Shown here one piece after another: positions 24,156-32,568 of a stretch of 46,378 bases of DNA. The position numbers and the translations under genes were made by a program. Source of the DNA: UBA8190 sp003453695 (GTDB taxonomy: Bacteria; Actinomycetota; Acidimicrobiia; Acidimicrobiales; UBA8190); NCBI GenBank assembly GCA_036796975.1, contig DAIRBY010000023.1, forward strand, positions 1 through 46,378, read 5' to 3'. Numbering within the stretch: position 1 is the stretch's first letter; every line of letters starts with the position of its first letter. A model generated the notes under the pieces. It saw only the letters and a list, made by a program, of their open reading frames with translations. It ran no database searches and was not told where the DNA came from.

Positions 24156-25532
24156 TCAGACGCCTGTCTCCGCCGAGAGCCGTCCCGACTTGATGGCGGC
24201 CACGAAGGCGCCGTAGTCGCGCTCGTTCTGCTCGGCATAGGACAGCGCGAAGCTCGACAGGGCGTCGTCGAAGGTGGCGCTCGTGCCCAGGTAGCCGGCG
24301 ATGCGGGCGGCGGTGGCGCCACCGGCCGAACGGGCATGGGCGCGGGCCAGCACCCATCCGCACAGCTGGGCGTAATCGGCGAGGGCGGTGGGCGCCAGCG
24401 ACACGGCGTCGATGGAGCCCTTCATGTCGCGCAGCTGGCGAAGGTAGTAGTCGACACCGTCCGCCGACGCCCAGCCCAGAAGGACGTCGCTGGTCGCCTG
24501 CATGCGACGCTGCCCGTCGACGACCCGCCACCCTTCCCCCGCCGCCCCGACGTGGCGGCCCGGTACGGGCACCACGGCCCCCACCGCCGCCAAGGCCGAG
24601 GTGCCGGCCTCCTTGACCTGCATGAGGAGGGGGAGACCGACGTCGTCCATGAGGAGGCCGATGAAGCATCGGGTGCCCACGCTCCCCACACCCACCACCT
24701 TGCGGGCGTAGTCGACGATCTCGAAGCGGCCCACCAGGGTGCGGCGGTCCTCGGGCAGCGACGCCAGGTGGCCGGAGGCGACGCTACGAAGCAGGTCGTC
24801 GTCCACGCCGTCGTGGGAGACGAGCGGCGGGTGGTCCACGATGCGACGGCTGCCGTCGGGCGCCAGAGCGGTGAGCCCCGGCAGGGCGGCCCGGGCGGTA
24901 TGGCGGCGGGCGGCTCGCACGTCGGCACGGACTTCCGCCCGGGCGGACGCCCCCGCCGACGAGAGGATCTTGCTCGCCGCCTGGGCGTCGACCCGCGCAT
25001 ACCAGAGGTCGAGCTCGCCCATGGCTGCGTACTCGGCCATGTGCGTCCGGTAGGAGGACGCCGCCGCCCGGGCCGCCTCCCGCTGCTCTGCGCCTTGGTG
25101 GCCGGACTGGCGAGCGACCACCGCGGCGCTGGCGCACAGACGCTTCACGTCCCACTCCCAGGGGCCGACGTCGGTCTCGTCGAAGTCGTTCACGTCGAAG
25201 AGCAGGTTGCGCTCGGGCGAGGCGAACAGGCCGAAGTTGGCCACATGGGCGTCGCCGCACACCTGCACGGTGAAGCCGGTGTCGGCCGTGGCCGCCAGGT
25301 CATGAGCCATGACGAGCGCCGAGCCCCGCAGGAAGGCGAAGGGGCTCTGGGCCATGCGCCCGACGCGCACCGGCACGAGATCGGCCAGGCGGGTGCGGTT
25401 CTGCGCCTCGACGACGTCTACAGGATCGGGTCGGTTGAGCGGAGGCCCCCACACCGCCTGGTCCGAGCGGGCCACGGCATGACGGCGGTTGCGTCCCTCC
25501 GAGAGCTCCTCCGACCGCACCGTGGCGTCCAT
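24156..25532 (-). CDS. DUF2252 family protein
   Basis: 458 residues from the ATG at 25532, which is preceded by GGGAGGAGG. DUF2252 has a kinase-like fold: VPVRVGRMAQSPFAFLRGSA near the N-terminus, VCGDAHVANFGLFASPERNL with a GDxHxxN catalytic-like motif as in aminoglycoside phosphotransferases, and FDVNDFDETDVGPWEWDVKRL corresponding to the metal-binding DFD. Because both motifs are intact it may phosphorylate something, but no substrate is known for the family. The middle part has many Arg and Ala, no membrane segment. It reads convergent to the aldo/keto reductase and away from YceI. Confidence 0.85.
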   Translation of the reverse strand: MDATVRSEELSEGRNRRHAVARSDQAVWGPPLNRPDPVDVVEAQNRTRLADLVPVRVGRMAQSPFAFLRGSALVMAHDLAATADTGFTVQVCGDAHVANFGLFASPERNLLFDVNDFDETDVGPWEWDVKRLCASAAVVARQSGHQGAEQREAARAAASSYRTHMAEYAAMGELDLWYARVDAQAASKILSSAGASARAEVRADVRAARRHTARAALPGLTALAPDGSRRIVDHPPLVSHDGVDDDLLRSVASGHLASLPEDRRTLVGRFEIVDYARKVVGVGSVGTRCFIGLLMDDVGLPLLMQVKEAGTSALAAVGAVVPVPGRHVGAAGEGWRVVDGQRRMQATSDVLLGWASADGVDYYLRQLRDMKGSIDAVSLAPTALADYAQLCGWVLARAHARSAGGATAARIAGYLGTSATFDDALSSFALSYAEQNERDYGAFVAAIKSGRLSAETGV

Positions 25533-25647
25533 GGCCTCCTCCCGAGGCCATGATGCTCGACGCGTCTGCGCCCCGGGGGGAAGACCGGGGCGCAGGCAGG
25601 TCAAGCGGCTACGAAGGGCGCCGAAGCGCCAGGTGACGCCGTCGTCC

Positions 25648-26241
25648 TCAGGCGGCCTGGGCGGCGGCGGTGCTGGCCTCGACCTCGAGCTCGATGCGCA
25701 CCCGCTTGCCGACCACGACTCCACCGGTCTCGAGGGCGGCGTTGAAGCTGATCCCGAAGTCGTCACGGTCGATCTCGGTCGAGGCCGTGAACCCGATGGC
25801 GTTGGTCCCCCACGGCGTGGGCGACGCCCCGGCGAACTCCACGTCCAGCACCACCGGCTTGGTCACCCCGTGCAGGGTGAGGTCCCCGGTCACCTTCCAG
25901 TGGTCGCCCCGCTCGTGCTCGACCTTGGTGCTGCGGAACTCCCACGTCGGGTAGGTCTCGACCTCGAAGAAGTCGGGGCTCATCAGATGGGCGTCCCGAT
26001 CCGGGTTCCCGGTCGACACGCTGGCCGGGTCGATGGTCACGTCCACGCGTGAAGCCTCGGGTACCTCGCCGATGACGACGGTGCCCGAGAAGCTGCCGAA
26101 GCGGCCCCGGACCTTGCTCACCATCATGTGGCGGGCCACGAACTCCACACTGGTGTGGGCGGGGTCGATGGCGTACTCACCGGCCTGGGGCACCGTGGCG
26201 CCCTCGTAATCCCGGGTCAACTGGGTGACTGTGCTGGTCAT
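25648..26241 (-). CDS. YceI-family lipid-binding protein
   Basis: 197 residues; I use the ATG at 26241 with AAGGAG upstream. YceI proteins are eight-stranded antiparallel barrels that bind polyisoprenoid or amide lipids. Family marks: YAIDPAHTSVEFVARHMMVS at the start, VRGRFGSFSGTVVI, SPDFFEVETYPTWEF, GDLTLHGVTKPVVLDVEF and DRDDFGISFN. There is no signal peptide, so this copy is cytoplasmic, as is common in actinobacteria. A palindromic operator lies in the leader, and such genes are often regulated by MarR-type proteins, but none is encoded nearby. Confidence 0.92.
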   Translation of the reverse strand: MTSTVTQLTRDYEGATVPQAGEYAIDPAHTSVEFVARHMMVSKVRGRFGSFSGTVVIGEVPEASRVDVTIDPASVSTGNPDRDAHLMSPDFFEVETYPTWEFRSTKVEHERGDHWKVTGDLTLHGVTKPVVLDVEFAGASPTPWGTNAIGFTASTEIDRDDFGISFNAALETGGVVVGKRVRIELEVEASTAAAQAA

Positions 26242-26259
26242 GGCGACTCCTTCGTCCTG

Positions 26260-26318
26260 AAGCTTGCCGATGCAAGCTTGCACCTACAAGCTTTGGCTAA
26301 CAACCTTTGTGCTGTCAA
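26260..26318 (-). promoter_or_regulatory. YceI promoter with palindromic operator array
   Basis: AAGCTT occurs three times (26260-26265, 26274-26279, 26288-26293) at exact 14-bp intervals. The middle copy is the core of a perfect 12-bp palindrome, TGCAAGCTTGCA (26271-26282). Upstream in the leftward sense, TTGACA (26318-26313) is a good -35 box, and a weak -10 would fall at the first AAGCTT copy. An operator overlapping -10 and +1 suggests repression, perhaps by a MarR-like protein. Confidence 0.6.
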
Positions 26319-26390
26319 CCATCTTTCGGCCAACAGCATTCCCAAGGCTGTGAGCAGGGACGATGTGCCGAGGAAGCGCCGAAGGGACGG

Positions 26391-28187
26391 CTAGGCGCCG
26401 GCCCCGGCCAGGCGCCGGGACCTCCCCCGGCCGTAGCGGATGGCCAGGTCGGCGGGCCGCAAGGGGCGGCTGAAGAGGTAGCCCTGGGCGTAGTCGCAGC
26501 CGAGCCCGCGCAGCTCCTCGGCCTGACGCTCGGTCTCCACCCCTTCGGCGATCACCTCGAGGCCCAGGGCGTGGGCCAGGCCCACCACCGCTCCCACGAT
26601 CTCCGGTCCGCCCGGGTCGACCAGCCCCGCCACGAACCGCTTGTCGACCTTGAGGGCGTCGAGCGGGAACCGCTGGAGGTAGGCGAGAGACGAGTAGCCG
26701 GTTCCGAAGTCGTCGATGGCCAGAGCCACCCCGAGATCCTTGAGCGAGTGCAGCACCCGCAGCGCAGAGCGGGCGTCGTCCATGAGGGCGCTCTCGGTGA
26801 TCTCCAGGGTGAGGCGGGCCGGGTCGGCCCCGCTCTCGGCCAGGGCGCGCTGCACGCTGTCGACGATCCCGGGATGGTCGATCTGCCGGGCCGAGAGGTT
26901 GACCTCGACGGCGGCGCCCGTTCCCGACCAGCCTCCCTGCTGCCACCGGGCCAGCTGCGCGCAGGCCTGGTCCAGCACCCAGGCGCCGATGGGGATGATC
27001 AGGCCGCTCTCCTCGGCCACCGGGATGAAACGGTCGGGGCTCATGAGCCCTTGCTCAGGGTGGTCCCATCGCAGCAACGCTTCACTCGCCACCGGACGAC
27101 CGTCGTCCATGGCCACCACCGGCTGGTACAGCAGCTGCAGCTCCCGACGTTCGAGCGCCCAGTGGAGGGCGTGCTCGGTGTTCATGCGGTCGAGCACCCG
27201 CAGGCGCAGGGCCTCCCCGAACACCTCCACCCGCCGGCCACCCCGCCGCTTGGCCTGGTGCATGGCGGCGTCGGCATTGGAGAGCAGGGGCGTGGGCTCG
27301 CTCACCGATCCCGCCTTGTTGGTGGCGATGCCGACGCTGGCGCTCACGAAGATCTCGGCGCCCCCCGCCATGACCGGCTCGGCCAGCGCCGACATGACCC
27401 GGTCCGAGAAGGTCAGTGCGTCGTTCTCGGCTGCCTCGCCGTGGAACAGCACCAGGAACTCGTCCCCGCCCAGCCGCGCCACGAGCTCCGGTGTCCCGGC
27501 CGCCCCGGGGTTGTCGGGCACCGCCGCAGAGACGAGCCGGGTGGCCACGGCCACCAGCAGCTCGTCGCCGACCTCGTGGCCGAGCCCGTCGTTGACCGCC
27601 TTGAACCGGTCGAGGTCGAGCACGAGCACCGCCACCGACCCGGACTGGTTGTGCGCCGTGGCCAGTGCGTAGGCGAGCCGGTAGGTGAACAAGGTCCGGT
27701 TGGGCAAGCCGGTGAGCGAGTCGTGGAGGTAGGCATGGGCCAGCGCTTCCTCGGCGGCAGCGGCGTCGCCCAGCTCCTGCATGAAGCCGCCGATGCGCAG
27801 TTCGGCGCCCGTGCCCACGACGTAGGCCGTACTGGTCACGTGCACCTCATGACCGTCGCGATGGTTGAGCAACAGCTCCCGGGGGGCGGTGCGCTCCACG
27901 CCGCTGTCCCGGGCCCGGCCGAGCTCGGCGTTCAGGCGAGAGACGTAACGGGACGGGACGAGAAACGAGTCGACCGGCCGCCCGGTGACGTCGTCGCGGC
28001 CCCAGCCGAACAGCAGCTCGGCTTGCCGGTTCCATTCCGTCACCACACCGTCGCCGTCGGTCTCGACGAAGGCGTCCCGGGACAGATCGAGCACGGTGCG
28101 CAGACGCTCGCGCCACGGTGCGGTGGGGTCGACGCCGGCCCAGCCGGTCCGGCGCTTCGAGATGTGCACGATGCGCTCACTCACCAC
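26391..28187 (-). CDS. PAS-GGDEF-EAL protein (cyclic di-GMP turnover)
   Basis: 598 residues, GTG start. A PAS domain (about 25-140; EWNRQAELLFGWGRDDVTGRP) is followed by a diguanylate cyclase domain (about 150-325; HDSLTGLPNR, RLGGDEFLVLF) and a phosphodiesterase domain (about 335-590; SEALLRWDHP, LEITESAL, DDFGTGYSSLAYL, VIAEGVET). GGDEF and EAL signature residues are both intact, so either activity is possible. An RxxD inhibitory site is not obvious before GGDEF. No membrane segment, so it is a cytoplasmic sensor. A good promoter lies 100 nt upstream. Cyclic di-GMP often controls surface structures, which is notable next to the surface island, but no link is shown by the sequence. Confidence 0.93.
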   Translation of the reverse strand: MVSERIVHISKRRTGWAGVDPTAPWRERLRTVLDLSRDAFVETDGDGVVTEWNRQAELLFGWGRDDVTGRPVDSFLVPSRYVSRLNAELGRARDSGVERTAPRELLLNHRDGHEVHVTSTAYVVGTGAELRIGGFMQELGDAAAAEEALAHAYLHDSLTGLPNRTLFTYRLAYALATAHNQSGSVAVLVLDLDRFKAVNDGLGHEVGDELLVAVATRLVSAAVPDNPGAAGTPELVARLGGDEFLVLFHGEAAENDALTFSDRVMSALAEPVMAGGAEIFVSASVGIATNKAGSVSEPTPLLSNADAAMHQAKRRGGRRVEVFGEALRLRVLDRMNTEHALHWALERRELQLLYQPVVAMDDGRPVASEALLRWDHPEQGLMSPDRFIPVAEESGLIIPIGAWVLDQACAQLARWQQGGWSGTGAAVEVNLSARQIDHPGIVDSVQRALAESGADPARLTLEITESALMDDARSALRVLHSLKDLGVALAIDDFGTGYSSLAYLQRFPLDALKVDKRFVAGLVDPGGPEIVGAVVGLAHALGLEVIAEGVETERQAEELRGLGCDYAQGYLFSRPLRPADLAIRYGRGRSRRLAGAGA

Positions 28188-28549
28188 TGTGCTCCGATCG
28201 TCATCGGTGCGGTTCCGCGACCGCCGCCCTGGCCTGGGCCGATGCCGGCCCTGCCCCCCGGAACCACCGATGGTGGTGCGGAGTGAGCGTAAGCGTTGTG
28301 ACGAATGTGGTCAATGGGACGTATGTGGTTATGCCACGCCACGTCTCTATTACCCCGCAGAGTGACCACGAAAACTCCGGACGTGCTCGCCACCAGGGAG
28401 AATCGGGCGTGCCCGCCGAGGTACGCGCTCGGCACGCACAACACGTTGCGCGGTCGAATCGGCCCCAGACAGAGACGGCGCCCGGCAGCCCGCCCGGTCG
28501 TCGGGGCCGTTGGTCCAAGCGTCACGGTCCCGCCTACGGTGCAGCGGCG
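28188..28549. other. Divergent intergenic region, 362 nt
   Basis: Between the GGDEF-EAL gene and the metallo-beta-lactamase-fold gene. It holds the leftward promoter described separately and a direct repeat ATGTGGT (28305-28311 and 28322-28328, 17 bp apart) that could bind a regulator. AT-richer than its surroundings. No open frame with a ribosome site. Confidence 0.6.
28286..28314 (-). promoter_or_regulatory. Promoter of the PAS-GGDEF-EAL gene
   Basis: Leftward TTGACC (28314-28309), a 17-nt spacer and TACGCT (28291-28286) fit a housekeeping sigma promoter. Transcription would start near 28279 and leave a leader of about 90 nt. The -35 box overlaps one copy of the ATGTGGT direct repeat. Confidence 0.6.
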
Positions 28550-29599
28550 ATGGTGGAGGTGACCGGGGTACTGCAGAAGGCGGCGTGGGACCGCGACGTC
28601 ATGCCGCCGGTGGAGAAGGTCCGGCCGGGTCTGTGGTCGATCCCGGTGCCCATCCCCAACAACCCGCTGCGCTACGTCCTCGTGTACGCCCTGGAGCTCG
28701 ACTCCGGTGTGGCCATCGTCGACGCCGGATGGAACACCGAGGACGCCTTCTCGGCCTTGTGCAGCGGGCTCGAGGAGGCGGGCGGTTCGCTGGCCGACGT
28801 GCGGGCGGTCCTCGTCACCCACATCCATCCGGATCACTACGGGCTGGCCGGAAGGGTGCGGGAGGAGTCGGGGGCGTGGATCGGACTGCACCCCGACGAC
28901 GCCGCCATGCTCCAGGCGCGTTACATCGAGACGGACGACCTGCTTGCCCGTATGCGCGAGTTCCTCGAAGAGGCCGGCGTGCCGCCCATGAAGCTGCCCG
29001 ACCTGAACATGGCGTCGATGATGATCCGGTCGCAGGTCACGATGGCCGAGCCCGACGTGCTGTTCGAGGACGGCAAGCAGGTGGACATCCCCGGGTGGGA
29101 CCTGCAGACGGTGTGGACACCCGGGCACTCGCCCGGGCACGTGTGCTTCTACAGCGACGAGCACCGCCTGCTGCTCTCGGGAGACCACGTGCTCCCGCGC
29201 ATCACGCCCAACATCGGCGTGCACACCCAGCAATTCCCGAACCCACTGGGCCATTACCTCGAATCTCTGCTGAAGGTGCAGAACCTGGGCGTCGACGAAG
29301 TGCTGCCCGCTCACGAGTACCGGTTCGCCGACCTGGGCGCCCGTCTGGACGAGATCATCATCCACCACGCCGATCGCCTGGCCGAGATCGAACGACTGTT
29401 ACGGGACCACCCGGGGCTCACCGCCTGGGAGCTGTCGATTCAGCTGACGTGGTCGCGCCCGTGGGACCAGATCCCCGACTTCATGCAACGGGCGGCGGTA
29501 GGTGAGACCTTCGCCCACATCGTGCTTCTCGAGAACCATCAACGGGTACGTCGAGAAGGCACCGACCCCAGCCGGTTCTTCCTGCTGCCTGAATCCTGA
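28550..29599 (+). CDS. Metallo-beta-lactamase-fold hydrolase
   Basis: 349 residues. The zinc ligands are present in order: THIHPDHYG (HxHxDH), GHSPGHVCFY, LSGDHVLP and the late PAHE histidine. Residues 1-250 form the MBL fold; the C-terminal 90 residues (ERLLRDHPGLTAWELSI and VGETFAHIVLLENHQRV) are a helical winged-helix-like extension often seen in the BLACT/LACTB2-type subgroup. Substrates of that group are varied (RNA, acyl thioesters, lactones), so function is not assigned. ATG at 28550; no strong ribosome site, so the start is a little uncertain. Confidence 0.85.
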   Translation: MVEVTGVLQKAAWDRDVMPPVEKVRPGLWSIPVPIPNNPLRYVLVYALELDSGVAIVDAGWNTEDAFSALCSGLEEAGGSLADVRAVLVTHIHPDHYGLAGRVREESGAWIGLHPDDAAMLQARYIETDDLLARMREFLEEAGVPPMKLPDLNMASMMIRSQVTMAEPDVLFEDGKQVDIPGWDLQTVWTPGHSPGHVCFYSDEHRLLLSGDHVLPRITPNIGVHTQQFPNPLGHYLESLLKVQNLGVDEVLPAHEYRFADLGARLDEIIIHHADRLAEIERLLRDHPGLTAWELSIQLTWSRPWDQIPDFMQRAAVGETFAHIVLLENHQRVRREGTDPSRFFLLPES

Positions 29600-29666
29600 C
29601 GGGCATCTGAAGACCCGCACCCGGTGCATGCTCCGTCGCACCGGGACGCGATAGGAAAGGACCGCT

Positions 29667-31892
29667 GTGCCCGAAGCTTTCAACCGCGGTCGCCCGGCGC
29701 CGCCGTCGCCGGCGGCCGGTTGGGGCGGACCGAGGCGCCCCGTTCCGGCAGCCGTCCGGCGACGACGCTTCCTCGCTGTCATCGGGTTGCTCGCCCTCGT
29801 CGCCGTCATCGGCGTCTGGGCCAGTTCGTCGTCTTCTCCGCCCCCGAGAGCTTCCGGGGGCGACATGCCACCGTCCGCCGCAGGTGACAACGCAGGCATC
29901 CCGGCCGCCGAGTCGGGCCTGCTCCCCTGGCGGCTGGCCGCCCCCATCAGCCGGTCCGTGGTGCTGGCCGGTTCCGGCTCGAACCTGGTCATCCTGGGGG
30001 GGCTCAACGGCAACACGTCAGCTCCCGGCGTCTACACCCTCAACCCCTCTGTGGGGACGCTGTCGAGCATCGGGCAGCTGTCCGGCGGCCTCCACGACGC
30101 CGCCGGCACCGTGTTGCAAGGGCGCGACGTCCTCTTCGGGGGGGGATCGCCGGGCACGGTGGCCACGGTGCAGGCCTTCGGCGCAGCGACCGCCGGTGGA
30201 GCGGGCAGCCCGGCTCGCGCCGGCGCCTCGGTCATCGGGTCGCTTCCGCAGCCCCGCTCCGATGCCGCCGCCGTCACCATCGGCAATACGGCGTACGTCG
30301 TCGGCGGGTACGACGGGAGCCGACCTGATCCAGAGGTGCTCGCCACGACGAACGGCACGAGCTTCGACGACGTGGCCGCCTTACCCGTTCCCGTGCGCTA
30401 CCCCGCCGTCGCCACGCAGGGCGCCAAGATCTACGTCTTCGGCGGACAGGCGATCACCGCAGCCGCCAGTCCCGTCGACGACATCCAGATGGTCGACACC
30501 CAAGCCCACAAGGCGACCGTCGTTGGGCATCTGCCCATGCCCCTGGCAGGCGCGACGGCGGTGTCGGTAGGGGGCCACATCTACGTGGCGGGCGGGGTGA
30601 GCTCGGTGGCGCAGTCCACCGTCACCGGCGTGGGCACCACCCAGCTCGGCCCCCCGGGCACGACCAACCCGGGCGCGGGTGCTTCGGGCGCCGTCCCCGA
30701 CGCCTACGTGTCACCGGGGCCGCCGCAGGCGCGGCTCACCGGAACCGTGGCCAGTACGACCATCGGGACGATCTGGGCATACCAACCGTCGAACGGAAAG
30801 CTGCTCCAAGCCGGGCAGCTGCAGGTGCCCGTGTCCCACGCATCAGTCGCCGTCCTGGGCGACACGGCATGGATCGTGGGCGGTGAGGCCGGGGCCAGCC
30901 AGCAAGCGGTGGTGCAGACGCTCAAGCCCGACTCGGCCTTCGGGACGGCCGGTGCCAGCGGGGCGGGGTCTCCCTTCTTCGGCGACCACTTGCTCGTTGC
31001 CGACCGTGGCAACAACCGGCTGCTGCTGTTCGACGACACCAACCACGTGGTGTGGACGTATCCGTCGCCGAGCTCCCCGCCCGACCCGCTCGGCTTCTAC
31101 TTCCCCGACGACGCCTTCTTCGTCAATCACGGGACGGCCATCATCTCCAACCAGGAGGAGAACGAGACGATCGTCGAGATCGGCTACCCCTCCGGCAAGA
31201 TCGTCTGGTCCTACGGCCATCCCAAGCAGCCCGGGACCGCTCCCGGCTACCTGCACGAGCCCGACGACGCCTACCTGCTCAAGAACGGGCAGATCTCGGT
31301 GGCCGACGCCCAGAACTGCCGGGTGTTGGTGCTGAACCAGAACGGCGCCGTGGCCACCCAGATCGGCACCAACGGCCGATGTGTGCACCGGCCTCCCACA
31401 TCCATCGGATCCCCCAACGGCGACACCCCGCTCGCCAACGGCGACCTGCTCGTCTCGGAGATCAACGGGTCGTGGGTCAGCGAGTGGACGACGACGGGGC
31501 AGTTCGTGTGGGCCGCACACCTGCCGATCAGCTACCCGTCCGATCCCCAGCAGCTGAGCAGCAACCTCTACCTGGTGGCCGACTACGCCAAGCCCGGCGC
31601 CCTGGTCGAGTTCGACCGGGCCGGGAACGTCTCGTACCGCTACCAGGTGAGCTCCGGCCCCGGCGAGCTCAACCACCCTTCGCTGGCCGAGATGCTCCCG
31701 AGCGGGGTGATCATGATCAACGACGACTACGCCAACCGCATGGTGGCCATCGACCCCACCACGGGCGCCCTGGTATGGCAGTACGGCATCACCGACGCCG
31801 CCGGCACGGCGCCGGGCATGCTCAACACGCCGGACGGATTCGACGTGCTGGCTCCCGGCGGCGCCACCCCCACCCACCCGGCGACGGGGTGA
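29667..31892 (+). CDS. Membrane-anchored double beta-propeller protein (Kelch-like and NHL/PQQ-like)
   Basis: 741 residues. An N-terminal Arg-rich head and one transmembrane segment (about 36-52) put the rest outside the membrane; a Ser/Pro linker follows. Residues about 80-410 hold Kelch-like blades recognised from repeated hydrophobic-Gly-Gly pairs (LVILGGL, AYVVGGY, IYVFGGQ, IYVAGGV, AWIVGGE). Residues about 425-730 form a second propeller with NHL/PQQ-like blades (LLVADRGNNRLLLFD, ISVADAQNCRVLVLN, GALVWQYG). No catalytic residues are evident; such proteins bind partners or polysaccharide. GTG start with AAAGGA upstream. It opens the surface-protein island. Confidence 0.8.
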   Translation: MPEAFNRGRPAPPSPAAGWGGPRRPVPAAVRRRRFLAVIGLLALVAVIGVWASSSSSPPPRASGGDMPPSAAGDNAGIPAAESGLLPWRLAAPISRSVVLAGSGSNLVILGGLNGNTSAPGVYTLNPSVGTLSSIGQLSGGLHDAAGTVLQGRDVLFGGGSPGTVATVQAFGAATAGGAGSPARAGASVIGSLPQPRSDAAAVTIGNTAYVVGGYDGSRPDPEVLATTNGTSFDDVAALPVPVRYPAVATQGAKIYVFGGQAITAAASPVDDIQMVDTQAHKATVVGHLPMPLAGATAVSVGGHIYVAGGVSSVAQSTVTGVGTTQLGPPGTTNPGAGASGAVPDAYVSPGPPQARLTGTVASTTIGTIWAYQPSNGKLLQAGQLQVPVSHASVAVLGDTAWIVGGEAGASQQAVVQTLKPDSAFGTAGASGAGSPFFGDHLLVADRGNNRLLLFDDTNHVVWTYPSPSSPPDPLGFYFPDDAFFVNHGTAIISNQEENETIVEIGYPSGKIVWSYGHPKQPGTAPGYLHEPDDAYLLKNGQISVADAQNCRVLVLNQNGAVATQIGTNGRCVHRPPTSIGSPNGDTPLANGDLLVSEINGSWVSEWTTTGQFVWAAHLPISYPSDPQQLSSNLYLVADYAKPGALVEFDRAGNVSYRYQVSSGPGELNHPSLAEMLPSGVIMINDDYANRMVAIDPTTGALVWQYGITDAAGTAPGMLNTPDGFDVLAPGGATPTHPATG

Positions 31893-31969
31893 TCCGGGGC
31901 CCGAGGGCGGCGTTCAGCTCCCTGACCAGGGATTTCCTCCTCCCGACCGCCGCCGGGTGTTCGGGCAAG

Positions 31970-32018
31970 GTTGACCGTGAGTTGACCACTCGTTGAGCGT
32001 TCTGCTTCACGCTAAGTG
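31970..32018 (+). promoter_or_regulatory. Three 11-bp head-to-tail repeats (PHO-box-like) with -10 element
   Basis: GTTGACCGTGA, GTTGACCACTC and GTTGAGCGTTC follow each other without a gap (31970-32002), each an 11-mer starting GTTGA. Streptomyces PhoP boxes are also tandem 11-mers with a GTTCA core, so an OmpR/PhoP-type regulator is a reasonable guess. TAAGTG at 32013-32018 could be the -10 element of the following gene, with the repeats occupying the -35 region. Confidence 0.55.
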
Positions 32019-32053
32019 AGACCGCCAGGAATGGCGTCGACAGGGGGGCACTG

Positions 32054-32533
32054 ATGGCAGGACGAGACTGGGCTCTGGCAGGCGTGGGAGCTGACCACAC
32101 GATGAGCATCAACGCCGGCTTCGGGACCGAGGTGATCTCCATGAGGGCCGTCCGGCGCGCCGTCGTCATGGCCGCTGCGGTCGGGGCGGTCCTGGCCATC
32201 GTCCTCCTCAGCGGGCTGACCAGGACGAACGCCACGACCGACCGCTCTCCCGCCTCCTCGCCGGCCAGCCCTGCCGTGTCGGCACCGGCGTCGTCGACTG
32301 CTCCGGTGTCGTCGCCGCCGGCGGCTCCGTCGCAGAACGCTGGGGCAGGCAATTCCTCCACTTCGCAGCCGCCGGCCAGTTCGCAGGCCAGCGCGCCGAC
32401 GTCCGCCTCTTCATCGCAGCCTGCTCCGGCGACCGCCCCTGCGGGCTCGTCCCTGTCGCACGGCTCTCAGCCGGCGCCCGCCATCGGCGCCCCGGCTGGC
32501 ACCAACCCCTGGGACGACCCGAACGCCGGCTGA
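32054..32533 (+). CDS. Exported Ser/Ala/Pro-rich low-complexity protein
   Basis: 159 residues from the ATG at 32054 (GGGGGG upstream), or 130 residues from ATG 32141, which has GAGGTG upstream and begins directly with the signal. A hydrophobic segment (VVMAAAVGAVLAIVLLSGL) acts as signal peptide or anchor. The remainder is almost wholly Ser, Ala, Pro, Thr and Gln, and looks disordered, like cell-wall-spanning stalks. No sorting motif or lipobox. It stands directly before the convergent sortase gene. Function unknown. Confidence 0.65.
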   Translation: MAGRDWALAGVGADHTMSINAGFGTEVISMRAVRRAVVMAAAVGAVLAIVLLSGLTRTNATTDRSPASSPASPAVSAPASSTAPVSSPPAAPSQNAGAGNSSTSQPPASSQASAPTSASSSQPAPATAPAGSSLSHGSQPAPAIGAPAGTNPWDDPNAG

Positions 32534-32568
32534 GCCGTCGGTCCGGAGCTGCATGAGGGACCGGGGGA

